From Edaphobacter lichenicola (GTDB lineage: Bacteria; Acidobacteriota; Terriglobia; Terriglobales; Acidobacteriaceae), in the NCBI RefSeq assembly GCF_025264645.1, contig NZ_CP073696.1, positions 1,488,001 through 1,552,000 on the forward strand: a stretch of DNA of 64,000 bases. The letters are read 5' to 3'. The notes below the pieces were generated by a model that ran no database searches, was not told the origin of the DNA, and saw only the letters and a list, made by a program, of their open reading frames with translations. This document shows, piece after piece, positions 1-10,189 of the stretch. Made by a program: the position numbers and the translations under genes. The stretch's first letter is position 1; every line of letters starts with the position of its first letter.

Positions 1-337
1 ACATCGCGTCCCACTGTTCGACGGAGATATTTTCGAGAGCTTTTGACTCGAAGATGCCCGCGTTATTGACGAGGAGGTCGATTCGACCAAAATCGTTTAC
101 CACCGCAGAGACGGCTTGCTCAATGTCTTCGGGGTTGCGAAGATCGCACCGGATGGCGAGGGCGTTGACGTCGTGGGTGGCCAGAGCATGCACCGTTTCT
201 TCAGCTTCAATCTGCGAAGCGAGGTAGGTGATTGCAACGTTGGCTCCGCGCTCGGCAAGAGCCAAAGCTACGGTGCGGCCGATACGTTTGGCCGCACCTG
301 TGACGAGCACGGTTTTCCCTTTTAGCAGCTTATCCAT
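1..337 (-). CDS. SDR family oxidoreductase, C-terminus outside the window
   Basis: N-terminal part of a short-chain dehydrogenase/reductase, an NAD(P)(H)-dependent cytoplasmic enzyme with a Rossmann fold. The protein starts MDKLLKGKTVLVTGAAKRIG: the TGxxxxxG dinucleotide loop is at about residues 14-20. A DLRNPED segment (acidic residue after beta-3) and the NNAG motif follow near residue 90. The catalytic Ser-Tyr-Lys residues lie beyond the window edge, so completeness and substrate cannot be judged. The TGAAKRIG form of the loop resembles pteridine-reductase or FabG-like SDRs, but that is only a family hint. A secreted protein gene on the same strand ends 16 bp upstream, so the two may be cotranscribed. 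The start is the ATG at 337. Confidence 0.85.
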   Translation of the reverse strand, partial: MDKLLKGKTVLVTGAAKRIGRTVALALAERGANVAITYLASQIEAEETVHALATHDVNALAIRCDLRNPEDIEQAVSAVVNDFGRIDLLVNNAGIFESKALENISVEQWDAM

Positions 338-353
338 TGTTATTTTCTAAGGC

Positions 354-932
354 TCACTGCTGTGGCGTGTTTGGAGCAGGAGGAGCCTGCTGTGGGGCTC
401 CGGATGGAGCAGGTGATGGTGTGGGTGAGGGGTTGGCACCCGGCGTGGTTGGCCTGATTGGCTCCTGAACACCCGGCTTTCTGGTTGCTGCTTTGCCCTC
501 GTTGTCAACGTAGGAGGAGATCTGCTCCTTCGGGCGAATCATAGCAACAAATATCTCTTTCGATGGGTCGCTGACCTGAAACTCCTCGGCATAGGTCGCA
601 AAGCCTTGCGCAATCACCTGGACGCGGACCGTACTTCCGGTCGGAATGACGTCAATGGTGGCCTTTCCATCGGGATCGGTCTTGACCTCAAGATTTCCCT
701 CTTCTTTGCCGTCGAGCGTCGAGTCAAAGATCACGGCGGCGTTCATGATGGGCTTACCATTGAACTTCTTGACGACCGTGACTTGCACATGTGAGGTGGC
801 GGGGGGTGCCTTGTATTTGCGACCGCGCTTTATGGGGGCGTCCTGCGCCTGCACGGTGGCACGTACAACAGGGGCTAAGGCAATGCCAAGCAACAAGAGA
901 TAACAAAAGGTGCGACGTGACGACATGGTCAC
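354..932 (-). CDS. Secreted protein with carboxypeptidase-regulatory-like domain and Pro-rich tail
   Basis: 192 residues. A signal peptide (basic MSSRR, then a hydrophobic stretch, cleavage near AQAQD) implies export. Residues about 45-130 resemble a carboxypeptidase-regulatory/transthyretin-like beta-sandwich: VQVTVVKKFNGKPIMNAAV, then a DPDGKATIDVIPTG turn and a VIAQGFATY strand. These modules are common in acidobacterial exported proteins. The C-terminal 45 residues are rich in Pro, Ala, Gly and Gln and probably disordered. No catalytic residues are visible. A second in-frame ATG lies six bases inside the first and either could start the protein. The function is unknown. It is on the same strand as the SDR gene downstream and divergent from groES. 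Confidence 0.75.
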   Translation of the reverse strand: MTMSSRRTFCYLLLLGIALAPVVRATVQAQDAPIKRGRKYKAPPATSHVQVTVVKKFNGKPIMNAAVIFDSTLDGKEEGNLEVKTDPDGKATIDVIPTGSTVRVQVIAQGFATYAEEFQVSDPSKEIFVAMIRPKEQISSYVDNEGKAATRKPGVQEPIRPTTPGANPSPTPSPAPSGAPQQAPPAPNTPQQ

Positions 933-1031
933 ATTCTACGACTTTTGAGGAGAGATTGCGGCCCCCGCTGTTGCGTCAGGGTGAACCATCGTAGGCTTGC
1001 GTGACTTTCACTCATATTTCACATAGTGGAG

Positions 1032-1060
1032 TTGACAGCGACGTACTAGATGACTATCGT
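1032..1060 (+). promoter_or_regulatory. Probable sigma-70 promoter of groES-groEL
   Basis: A perfect -35 hexamer TTGACA (1032-1037) is followed after 17 bp by TATCGT (1055-1060, four of six matches to the -10 consensus). It lies about 160 bp upstream of groES. Its -10 element runs into the first base of the CIRCE operator, so bound HrcA would block polymerase. Inferred from sequence only. Confidence 0.6.
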
Positions 1061-1086
1061 TAGCAATCGGAAGGGTTGAGTGCTAA
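1060..1086 (+). promoter_or_regulatory. CIRCE operator (HrcA binding site) upstream of groES
   Basis: The inverted repeat TTAGCAATC-N9-GAGTGCTAA matches the CIRCE consensus (TTAGCACTC-N9-GAGTGCTAA) in spacing and in 17 of 18 arm positions. The only difference is A for C at position 7 of the left arm. CIRCE is the known operator of the HrcA repressor, which controls groESL in many bacteria. hrcA itself is not in the window. Confidence 0.92.
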
Positions 1087-1217
1087 CGGGCAAACTTTAG
1101 CCTCGGTAAAGCCTATTCCACTTTATTTGCGGGGTTAGCCAGACACGATGGCTGATGTCGCGCGCTGCAATTCGGACGGCTTTCCGTTCGCAAAATCGTA
1201 TCGAGGAGATGTAAGCA

Positions 1218-1517
1218 ATGGCTACAACATCATTTACACCACTGCACGACCGTATTCTGGTTCGGCGCATTGAAGAGGGCGAAAGCATTCGTGGCGGGAT
1301 CATTATCCCGGACTCGGCAAAAGAGAAGCCTCAGCAGGGCGAAGTTATCTCCGTCGGCAAGGGCAAGTCGAACGACGAAGGCAAGGTATTTCCGCTGGAT
1401 GTTAAGGCTGGCGACAGCATTCTGTTTGGCAAGTATTCAGGCACCGAGATCAAGATCGATGGCGAAGAGTTGCTGATCATGCGTGAAGAGGAAGTCCTCG
1501 GCATCCTCAAGAAGTAA
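1218..1517 (+). CDS. groES: Co-chaperonin GroES
   Basis: 99 residues, the usual length of the 10-kDa co-chaperonin that caps GroEL in an ATP-dependent cycle. Family landmarks are the N-terminal [10 protein letters not shown] strand, the mobile loop with its GGI(I)[12 protein letters not shown] segment at about residues 25-40, the VGKG turn, and the C-terminal [18 protein letters not shown] purine-rich GAGGAG ribosome-binding site precedes the ATG. It is the first gene of the groES-groEL operon (96-bp gap to groEL), and a CIRCE operator and promoter lie upstream, so heat-shock control by HrcA is expected. Confidence 0.98.
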   Translation: MATTSFTPLHDRILVRRIEEGESIRGGIIIPDSAKEKPQQGEVISVGKGKSNDEGKVFPLDVKAGDSILFGKYSGTEIKIDGEELLIMREEEVLGILKK

Positions 1518-1580
1518 GGCATTGCAGACGCGGCTTCGCCGCCTGATCGGCGCTTCGGGCGCCTAACAATTCAACTTTGA

Positions 1581-3287
<1,707 letters not shown>

Positions 3288-3318
3288 GCAGCTGTTTTTT
3301 GCAGAAAAAAAAGTTGGA

Positions 3319-3350
3319 CCCCGGAGCGAGTCACATTGCTCCGGGGTTTT
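3319..3350 (+). terminator. Intrinsic terminator of groES-groEL
   Basis: A perfect 9-bp GC-rich stem CCCCGGAGC / GCTCCGGGG with a 10-nt loop, followed directly by TTTT and a second T-run. It lies 32 bp after the groEL stop. Confidence 0.9.
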
Positions 3351-3687
3351 GCCGTTTTACGGGCATTTTTTGAGGGTGTTTTGGAAAATGGGGTGTGCAG
3401 CGGGTGGTTTTTTGGTGGTGAATTTGTGGTGTTTTGCATGGTGAATGTGGTGGCTTAGCACCACGTTTTCGGACGCCGAAAAATACGCCACCTAAAATGA
3501 ATTTTCTTGTGGAAATCGGAAAGATTTTTTCAGAAGTGTGACACGCACGCGGAGTGCCGGGTCTATCTCGGTCACACGGTCAGAGTTATGGACGAAGATT
3601 TCACCTTTGACTGACGAGAGTATGACAAGTAACAGGTTTCTCTTTGGTCCCATGGATCTCAGAGAATGTATCTCTCTGTATCTCGCT
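3351..3687. other. Intergenic stretch between groEL terminator and methyltransferase gene
   Basis: No convincing gene. It is T- and G-rich and locally lower in GC than the flanks. The methyltransferase frame stays open back to 3538, so part of this stretch could be coding if an upstream start is used. No operator or RNA structure is evident. Confidence 0.5.
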
Positions 3688-4659
3688 ATGCCGAAGAAGA
3701 TGCCTCTAAGAACGTTGCTGAAGAAGACGCTGCCGAAGGAAGTTTACGGCGGTCTTCGCGCGGTGAAGCGATCTCCTGCTCGCGCCTTTCAGTGGGCGAT
3801 GGATCAGTGCGGGTTTGTCGTAGCACGAAAGAGCGACTACTACTCGCCGCTGCCGTCGCGACGAAGATTGAAGTCGACGCGGAGCCGGTGGGATAAGCCG
3901 AGTTCCCTGCTGGGCGTTGACTACGATCTGGACGGGATGAAATGTGCGCTGACAGAGCTGCTGGCCTTGTACCAGGACGAGTTTCTCAAGCTGATGCCCT
4001 ACGAAGAGGCATTGCAGCTCGGATTTGGTCCCGGGTACCCCCGAGTGGATGCCATGGTTCTGTATGCGATGTTGCGCTTGAAGAAGCCAGCGCAGTATGT
4101 CGAGGTTGGGTCGGGGTTGTCGACATGGTATGCGAGTGTTGCGGCGGAGAGAAACGCCCGCGAGGGAAGGCCGATGACGATCACTTGCGTCGAACCTTAC
4201 CCGTTTGCGGCTCTGAAGACGATTGAGGGGATTCGCGTGATCCAGCAGGAGGTGCAGGATGTTGCATTGGAGCTGTTCACGTCGTTGGGCAAGGATGACG
4301 TATTGTTTATCGACTCCAGCCACATCGTCAGGCTGGATGGGGATGTGCCCTTTTTGTTTCTGGAAGTACTTCCGGCTTTGCAGTCTGGGCCGTTGATCCA
4401 CATCCATGACATTCCGTTTCCGTATCATGGGCCTTATCCCTCGAAGTACTGGATCTACGATCAGGTGTGGCCGATGTGGTGGAACGAATCAATGCTGCTG
4501 CATGCGTTGTTGTGTGGGAATAAACGGTTTGAAATGACGCTATCGACTCCGTTGATTCGTCATCATGACGAGGCGTTTCTCCGGAGTGTGGTGCCGGGGT
4601 ATCAGGATATTCTCGAGCATCCGAATACGTTTTCGTCCCTCTGGATCACAAAGATTTAG
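3688..4659 (+). CDS. Class I SAM-dependent methyltransferase
   Basis: About 323 residues from the ATG at 3688. The motif I signature YVEVGSGLSTWYAS (glycine-rich SAM loop) is near the middle, followed by TCVEPYP (acidic residue contacting the ribose) and DDVLFIDSSH (motif after beta-4). The C-terminal third is rich in aromatic residues (HIHDIPFPYHGPYP, WIYDQVWPMWWNE). The arrangement fits the Methyltransf_24-type small-molecule or glycan methyltransferases; the substrate is unknown. The frame is open to 3538 with ATG alternatives at 3622 and 3652. None has a clear ribosome-binding site, and 3688 was chosen because the basic N-terminal helix begins there. Confidence 0.8.
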   Translation: MPKKMPLRTLLKKTLPKEVYGGLRAVKRSPARAFQWAMDQCGFVVARKSDYYSPLPSRRRLKSTRSRWDKPSSLLGVDYDLDGMKCALTELLALYQDEFLKLMPYEEALQLGFGPGYPRVDAMVLYAMLRLKKPAQYVEVGSGLSTWYASVAAERNAREGRPMTITCVEPYPFAALKTIEGIRVIQQEVQDVALELFTSLGKDDVLFIDSSHIVRLDGDVPFLFLEVLPALQSGPLIHIHDIPFPYHGPYPSKYWIYDQVWPMWWNESMLLHALLCGNKRFEMTLSTPLIRHHDEAFLRSVVPGYQDILEHPNTFSSLWITKI

Positions 4660-4702
4660 CGGGCGTAGCTTGAGAATTTCTTTTTGCGTCGACAAACCAA
4701 AA

Positions 4703-4742
4703 ACGTATCGGCGGCTCCATTTGCAGGAAGCCGCCGATGCGT
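4703..4742 (-). terminator. Intrinsic terminator, probably bidirectional
   Basis: A 14-bp stem (4703-4716 with 4729-4742, one G-T wobble) has a 12-nt loop. On the minus strand the hairpin is followed by TTTTTGGTTT, so it should end the VWFA-protein transcript about 40 bp after its stop. It may also serve the converging methyltransferase gene. Confidence 0.75.
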
Positions 4743-4783
4743 ATGCGATGTGCAGAATTATTCTGTGACTCTAGTTTGCAGCT

Positions 4784-5731
4784 TTAGTTTGCGACGATGG
4801 TTCCGGGGCGGACCTGGTCGGGGCCGCGGAGTTTCGTCTTCGGGAGGTCGGTTCCGAGCCTGAGGCTGACCATCTTCTTGTTGGCGTCGACTGGGAAGGT
4901 GGCGACATAGGTTTCGGCTATGGCTTGCTGGAACTGTTTCAGGTAGGGGTCCAGCGAGACGGGGTTGCCCTGGCCCTGATAGTAGGCGACGCCACCAGTT
5001 CCCTGCGCGAGTTGGCTGAGATAGCTCTGGCCGCTGAAGGTGCCGCGACCACGGCCAAAGCCTGCGTCGCTGAAGAAGATGGAGTAGACGGGGACGCCGG
5101 AGCGCTGCGCGTCGGTGACGGCGGCGTCGACGTAGGGGCTGTTCTGGTTGAGGATGCTGGTGCTGCCGTTGTAGGGGTCGACTCCGTTGGTGATCATGAG
5201 AACGAAGCGCGCCTTGCGGGTGGGTTGCTGGGTCTGGGGTGAGATCTGACCTTCCGCGATAGACGGCCAGTTTTTTACAAAGTCGGAGAGGCAGAAGTAA
5301 GGGCTGGCGCTGGAGCCCGGGATGCCGGTGGGGAGATGCAGGCTCTGCGCAGCTGCTGCACGGTCGGCGGTGAAGCCTGTGAGATCGGTGCCAGGGACGA
5401 CGCGGCCGTTCTGCATGTAACCGACGAAGACCTCAGTACCAGCGGGCAGGGTGGTGATGAAGGAGCGCAGCGCGTTGAGTTCGCGACCGACGCTGGTGCG
5501 GAGGCCGTCGTCGATGAGAAGGGCTACCTGAGCGCCGTTGGGAGGGATGATGGAGAGATTGGTGAGTGGGGTGAGACGGTTATCGACTTTTGCGGTGACG
5601 TCTTTTGCTGCGAGTGTCGCGGGTGTCTTGGAGTCGAGTGAGATCAGGGCCTGGGTGGGCGTTGCGGTCTCCTGAGCCTGCGTGGTGACAGTGGCGGCGA
5701 GGAGGGTTAGAGCAAGAAGATATCGGGTCAT
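4784..5731 (-). CDS. Secreted VWFA-domain protein, acidobacterial type
   Basis: 315 residues from the ATG at 5731, preceded by an AGGGA ribosome-binding site; an in-frame ATG 42 bp upstream lacks one and would bury the signal peptide. A signal peptide (MTRYLLALTLLAATVTTQAQ) indicates export. The VWFA fold is supported by AQVALLIDDGLR (MIDAS-like DxxxR variant rather than DxSxS), a hydrophobic LITTLPAGTEVFVGYM strand, a VLMITNGVDPYNG loop (TNG-D, a second metal-site element) and a VPVYSIFFSDAGFG strand. This matches the VWFA-related acidobacterial proteins, whose role is unknown; adhesion or complex assembly is a guess. It lies 93 bp after the TonB-receptor gene on the same strand. Confidence 0.8.
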   Translation of the reverse strand: MTRYLLALTLLAATVTTQAQETATPTQALISLDSKTPATLAAKDVTAKVDNRLTPLTNLSIIPPNGAQVALLIDDGLRTSVGRELNALRSFITTLPAGTEVFVGYMQNGRVVPGTDLTGFTADRAAAAQSLHLPTGIPGSSASPYFCLSDFVKNWPSIAEGQISPQTQQPTRKARFVLMITNGVDPYNGSTSILNQNSPYVDAAVTDAQRSGVPVYSIFFSDAGFGRGRGTFSGQSYLSQLAQGTGGVAYYQGQGNPVSLDPYLKQFQQAIAETYVATFPVDANKKMVSLRLGTDLPKTKLRGPDQVRPGTIVAN

Positions 5732-5824
5732 TTTGTTTCCCTTCGAAGATTTAGACGGTTCACAGTGGCTCATCGGTGCTTAAGAGGCAACAACTTACAC
5801 GGTAGAGACACGGAAGAGACACCG

Positions 5825-8281
5825 TTAGTTGCCACCGATTCTGATCTTCGCGCCTGCGCGAATGGTGAAGGGCAAGCCGGGGTAGCCAATGGGGCCGATA
5901 TGTTGCTGACCTAGAAGGTTGTCGAGCTGGGTGAAGACGGTGACGCGACGCGAGGCGTCGAAGAGCATGTTGAAGTCGAGCTTGGCGTAGCCGAAGTCCA
6001 GGTTGCGATTGGGAAGAAGGAGAGTGTTGCCGCCGTTGCGGTCGTTGTTGAGCTGAAAGGTGGAGTCGTCGCTGCGGCTGGCGAGAGCGCCTTTGATGGC
6101 GGTGGAGAATTTGTTTGCGACAAACTCCACTGCGAAGAAGCCGGAGCTGGGTGGTCGGCGGAAGGAACGGCTGCCGACGAGGGGTGAGAGCGCTCCGATG
6201 GCAATGCCGGGAATGTTGGGGTTGGTTGTAGGGGTGCCATTCGCGGCGGCTACGGCGTCTGAGCTGAACGATTGGAGGACCAGAGACGCCAGGTACGTGT
6301 AACCGCCGTCGAGGAAGAGATGATTGATGGGGCGGTATTGAACTTCGAGCTCCATGCCCTGGGTGCGATAGGCGAGCGAGTTGAGGGTTGCGGGAGGAAT
6401 CTCGTCGGCGATGTTCGCTGGGATGCCGAAGTAGTGTTCGAGGCCGTCGGCTCCGATGAATTCGAGTTGGTGATTGAACTGATTGTGGAAGTAGCCAGCC
6501 TTGAGGATGACCTTCTGGTTGAGGATGTTCTGGTCAATGCCGAGGTCGTAGGTGCGGGAGCGTTCGAAGGTGATGGGAGTGACGTTGTAGGTTGCGATGG
6601 CGGATTGATTGCCGGTTTGCTGAAGGCGTTCGTAGAGGCTGGTGAACTGGTTGGCGACGGAAGGCTCCTGCACGCCTGTGGCTACGTTGGCGCGGAGGTT
6701 GGTGCCGCGAAACCAACGCTTGCCAGGACGGACGGGTGCGTAGGCGAGGCCAATGCGCGGGGTACCAGCAATGCCGTAGAGGTGGTTTTGTTCGATGGCG
6801 CCGCCTGCGGAGTAGAAGAGACGATGTTTGATGTCGCCCTGGACCTGGAGGGTATAGAGGAAGTTGGTGCGTTGGGCGGTCTGGTTGTTCAACGTTGCGG
6901 TGTCGAGGAGACGGCCGCGTTCGTTTTCGTAGTGGAAGCTGAAGAGCGCGGCGATGCGATAGGGGAAGGTGTAGTTGGTTTGGTAGAGGAGCTCGTCGCG
7001 GTTGGAGACGGCGTCGAAGCTGGGTGTAATGAATGCCGCCTGGCCGGTGGCGATGTAGCCGTTGGCTCCGCGGAGGCTGACGGTGTCGCCGTAGTAGGTG
7101 GTGGTGGGGAGGCTGTCGGTGATGGTGGTGACGGGCTCGCCGGTTGGAGCGAATTGCTCGACCTGTTCGCGCTTGCGAGCGATGCCGTAGCGGACGAGGT
7201 TGTGCCAGTTCCCTGCTAATACGTTTTCGACGGTGATGCCGGAGTAGAGGTCCTGGTCGGCGCGTTTGCCGGAGGCGGAGATGCCGTAGATGTCGTGGGC
7301 ATCGGGGAGGCCGACGGCGGAGTCGATGTTGCGGAGGGTGAAGCGGGCAAGGGTGCTGGAGAGGATGCTGTAGCCGATGTTGGCGATGCTGTTGGTGGTG
7401 TGGTACTCGTCGAGTGGAAGGGCGTTGGAGGTGTTGAAGCGGCTGAAGGCGGCCTGGTAGTCGAGCTTGTTGATGGCGCCGGAGAGGATGGCCTCGTTTC
7501 GGTAGGTGTGGAAGTTGCCGGCGTCACCGGTGTAGTTGATGACGGGAGCGAGGAAGCTGCTGCGGGTGGTGGCGAGGTTGACGACGGAGGCTTCGGCGCC
7601 GGTGCCGTAGAGGGCGCTGTTGGCGCCGCGATAGAGCTCGGGGCCGGCGAGAGTGGTGGTGGAGATGGAGCTGTAGTCGAAGAGACCGCCGATGTCTGCG
7701 GCGGGGATACCGTCGATGAGGACCTGATTGGCTTCGGAGCCGCCACCACGAACGTAGAGTGCGATTGGGCCACCAGCTTGTCCGGTCTGCACGGCCACGA
7801 CGCCGGGAGATTGGCGGAGGTCGTTGAGGATTCCGACTTGTGTGTAGAGATCGCCTTCGGGGGTGAGCGTGATTGCTGAAGGGATTTGCGGGAGCGGGGT
7901 TGGGATGCCGGTGGCGGTGGTAGCGAGTTGCGGGGTGATGGTGGAGTATTCCATGACGATGTCGTGAGCGATGATGTCTGTGACGCCAGCGTAGAAGGGC
8001 TGGCCGATGCTGGGTGTGAAGGGCGCGGCGGAGATGAGGAGAACGAAGCGGCCAGGGACGGCGCTGCGGACTTCGTAGGAGCCGTCCTGCAGGGTGAAGG
8101 CGAAGGAGGCGACTTTGCGGCCCTGAATGAGTTGGACTCGGGCGTTGCCCAGGGGTATGCCGAGTGGTGTGGTAACCGTGCCGTGAACGCTGACTGCTTT
8201 GGCCGGGAGTGTGAAGAAGAGGACGGCGGCTGCGAGGGCGAGTAAAGGTCGGGTCGCGCGGCGGGCCGCCAGGGTGAACAT
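5825..8281 (-). CDS. TonB-dependent outer-membrane receptor with N-terminal regulatory domain
   Basis: 818 residues. A signal peptide (cleavage near AKA) is followed by a carboxypeptidase-regulatory beta-sandwich (about 32-110: VHGTVTTPLGIPLGNARVQL). The plug domain (about 130-235) shows ALYVRGGGSEANQVLIDGIP and LYRGANSALYGTGAEASVVNL. A long beta-barrel follows, with alternating hydrophobic strands and a TYDLGIDQNIL segment. The protein ends FTIRAGAKIRIGGN, without the usual terminal aromatic. The family imports ligands such as siderophores, B12 or glycans using TonB/ExbBD energy. The ligand cannot be inferred. The VWFA gene follows on the same strand. Confidence 0.9.
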   Translation of the reverse strand: MFTLAARRATRPLLALAAAVLFFTLPAKAVSVHGTVTTPLGIPLGNARVQLIQGRKVASFAFTLQDGSYEVRSAVPGRFVLLISAAPFTPSIGQPFYAGVTDIIAHDIVMEYSTITPQLATTATGIPTPLPQIPSAITLTPEGDLYTQVGILNDLRQSPGVVAVQTGQAGGPIALYVRGGGSEANQVLIDGIPAADIGGLFDYSSISTTTLAGPELYRGANSALYGTGAEASVVNLATTRSSFLAPVINYTGDAGNFHTYRNEAILSGAINKLDYQAAFSRFNTSNALPLDEYHTTNSIANIGYSILSSTLARFTLRNIDSAVGLPDAHDIYGISASGKRADQDLYSGITVENVLAGNWHNLVRYGIARKREQVEQFAPTGEPVTTITDSLPTTTYYGDTVSLRGANGYIATGQAAFITPSFDAVSNRDELLYQTNYTFPYRIAALFSFHYENERGRLLDTATLNNQTAQRTNFLYTLQVQGDIKHRLFYSAGGAIEQNHLYGIAGTPRIGLAYAPVRPGKRWFRGTNLRANVATGVQEPSVANQFTSLYERLQQTGNQSAIATYNVTPITFERSRTYDLGIDQNILNQKVILKAGYFHNQFNHQLEFIGADGLEHYFGIPANIADEIPPATLNSLAYRTQGMELEVQYRPINHLFLDGGYTYLASLVLQSFSSDAVAAANGTPTTNPNIPGIAIGALSPLVGSRSFRRPPSSGFFAVEFVANKFSTAIKGALASRSDDSTFQLNNDRNGGNTLLLPNRNLDFGYAKLDFNMLFDASRRVTVFTQLDNLLGQQHIGPIGYPGLPFTIRAGAKIRIGGN

Positions 8282-8494
8282 ACTTCGATTGTAAGTTGCG
8301 AGCGGGGAAAGAGACGTTATGTGATGAGCATGCTGTGATGGGGTGGGATGATGATCCTCTGACCAAGGAAGACTGGCGATGCTGGAAGGACAGCAGATTC
8401 CTCCGCTTCTCTGCAGAGTGACAACAAGAAAACAGGCAGCAGCAATGCAAACTGCAACAACAAACTTCGCGGTAAGGGCTAGGTGTTCTTTTGA

Positions 8495-9463
8495 TCAGGG
8501 AATGAGGAGGAGTTTGCCGGTGGTGTTGCGGGATTCGAGGTCGCGGTGAGCGCGCGCAGCGTCGGTGAGAGGGTAGGTGTGTTCGAGGCGGAGCTTAAGA
8601 GTGCCGTTGGCTACGCCGTCGAAGACGTCTTTGGCACGGGCTTCGAGGTCGGCGCGGGTTGCGACGTAGTTTTTGAGGGTTGGACGGGTGATAAAAAGCG
8701 AGCCCATGGTGGAGAGACGGATGAGGTCGAAGGGTGGGACGGCTCCGCTGGCGCCACCGAAGAGGACCAGTAGGCCTCGGGGCTGAAGGCATTGAAGCGA
8801 TTGCTCGAAGGTGGATTTGCCGACGGAGTCATAGACGACCGGCAGGCCTTTGCCCTGCGTTAATGTTTTTACTTTTGCGACAAAGTCTTCCTGGGTGTAG
8901 AGGATGATTTCGTCTGCACCTGCGGCACGGGCCAGGGCGGCTTTCTCTTTGGTCGAGACCGTGGTGAAGACGCGTGCGCCGCGTGCTTTGGCCATCTGGA
9001 TGAGGAGGAGACCGGTGCCACCAGCGCCGGCGTGGATGAGGACCTCATCCCCGGATTGGATGGGGTAGGTGGAGTGGGCGAGGTAGTGGGCGGTCATGCC
9101 CTGGAGGATGGCCGCTGCTGCCTGCTGGAAGCTGACGTGATCGGGGATAGCGACAAGACGATCGGCGGGGGCGACAGTTAGCTGAGCGTAGGTGCCGGGG
9201 ACGAGACACCAGGCGACGCGGTCACCGGGTTTGACGGTGGTGACGTCGGGGGCAACGGAGAGGACGATGCCGGAGGCCTCCTGACCGAGGGTGTAGGGGA
9301 GTTGCGCGGGGTAGCGGCCTTCGCGGAAGTAGGTGTCGATGAAGTTGACACCGGAGGCTTCGATGCGGATGAGGGCTTCGCCTGGGCCCGGAGTGGGCGT
9401 GGGTAGATCGCGGAGGGTGAGGACGTCGGCTGAACCGGTGGTGAGAATCTGAATGGCTTGCAT
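8495..9463 (-). CDS. NADPH:quinone oxidoreductase family (zinc-independent MDR)
   Basis: 322 residues, typical for the QOR branch of the medium-chain dehydrogenase superfamily. The GroES-like domain has ASGVNFIDTYFREGRYPAQL and LGQEASGIV. The nucleotide-binding domain has the HAGAGGTGLLLIQMAKARGA Rossmann turn and KGLPVVYDSVGKSTFEQSL. No zinc-binding Cys cluster is present, as expected for QOR enzymes that reduce quinones with NADPH. It resembles bacterial QorA. It is monocistronic, divergent from the VOC gene. Confidence 0.9.
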   Translation of the reverse strand: MQAIQILTTGSADVLTLRDLPTPTPGPGEALIRIEASGVNFIDTYFREGRYPAQLPYTLGQEASGIVLSVAPDVTTVKPGDRVAWCLVPGTYAQLTVAPADRLVAIPDHVSFQQAAAAILQGMTAHYLAHSTYPIQSGDEVLIHAGAGGTGLLLIQMAKARGARVFTTVSTKEKAALARAAGADEIILYTQEDFVAKVKTLTQGKGLPVVYDSVGKSTFEQSLQCLQPRGLLVLFGGASGAVPPFDLIRLSTMGSLFITRPTLKNYVATRADLEARAKDVFDGVANGTLKLRLEHTYPLTDAARAHRDLESRNTTGKLLLIP

Positions 9464-9612
9464 AGCTGATTGTCAGGGTACAACATGATCGGGTCGCAAG
9501 GCCGAAAGCGAGTGCAGACGCAGTTCGTCTTCGCGCGACTTCGTTTTAGGCTATTCCTGTGTTGTTGTATCCAATGTTGGCCCAGGCATGATTTAGCCCG
9601 TGGAGGAAATCG

Positions 9613-9993
9613 ATGAAGCGCACATGGACGATCATAGGAGTACGCGATGTGTCGAGCAGCCTGAAATGGTACCAGTCCCTGTTCGGGCATCCGATCACAC
9701 CGCCTGCCCACGACTACTTTGGGCAAATCCTCGATTCAGACGGAACTGTCTTGCTCTGCTTCCACGAGTGGGGCGCTCATGAGCATCCCTCACTCATGAC
9801 TCCAGCTAACGGGACACCGGGCAACGGGCTCTTGTTGTTCTTCCGGGTAGATGATTTCGACCTGGCGCTTCAAAGAGCACGTTTGTTCGTTAGCCGACTC
9901 GAAGAGGAGCCACGCTTAAATCCAAACACCCGAACCAATGAGTTCTCCCTTCGAGATCCGGACGGATATTACGTCACGATCAGTGCAGCCTGA
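9613..9993 (+). CDS. VOC (glyoxalase/bleomycin-resistance) superfamily protein
   Basis: 126 residues forming the paired beta-alpha-beta-beta-beta units of the vicinal-oxygen-chelate fold. The N-terminal IGVRDVSSSLKWYQSLFGHP and the C-terminal EFSLRDPDGYYVTISA are diagnostic. Candidate metal ligands are in VLLCFHEWGAHEH and the C-terminal Glu, but the enzyme activity is not identifiable. GGAGG lies 7 bp before the ATG. The gene is divergent from the quinone oxidoreductase. Confidence 0.85.
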   Translation: MKRTWTIIGVRDVSSSLKWYQSLFGHPITPPAHDYFGQILDSDGTVLLCFHEWGAHEHPSLMTPANGTPGNGLLLFFRVDDFDLALQRARLFVSRLEEEPRLNPNTRTNEFSLRDPDGYYVTISAA

Positions 9994-10189
9994 TAAAGCG
10001 CATCTGCCAAGGGGATTCATGGGCCAACGTGATTTCAACTCAAAATCGTTCAATTTGAAGCTCCACAAAGCCGGCATTCATCTAAACTTGAGATATTAGA
10101 TCTGAGCCTTGCTCCCATCGGTCGGTTCGGATTTGTAACCGGGTCGTGATTTTAAAGTTGAACTTTTGAAAAAGGAATTTGAAGACATT

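Noticed and set aside
6272-7219. A 315-codon plus-strand frame rich in Val, Glu and Gly
   Set aside because: Antisense to the TonB receptor barrel; the composition bias is a by-product of codon use on the other strand.
7524-8450. A 308-codon His/Arg-rich minus-strand frame
   Set aside because: Alternative phase of the TonB receptor N-terminal region, low-complexity and without start context.
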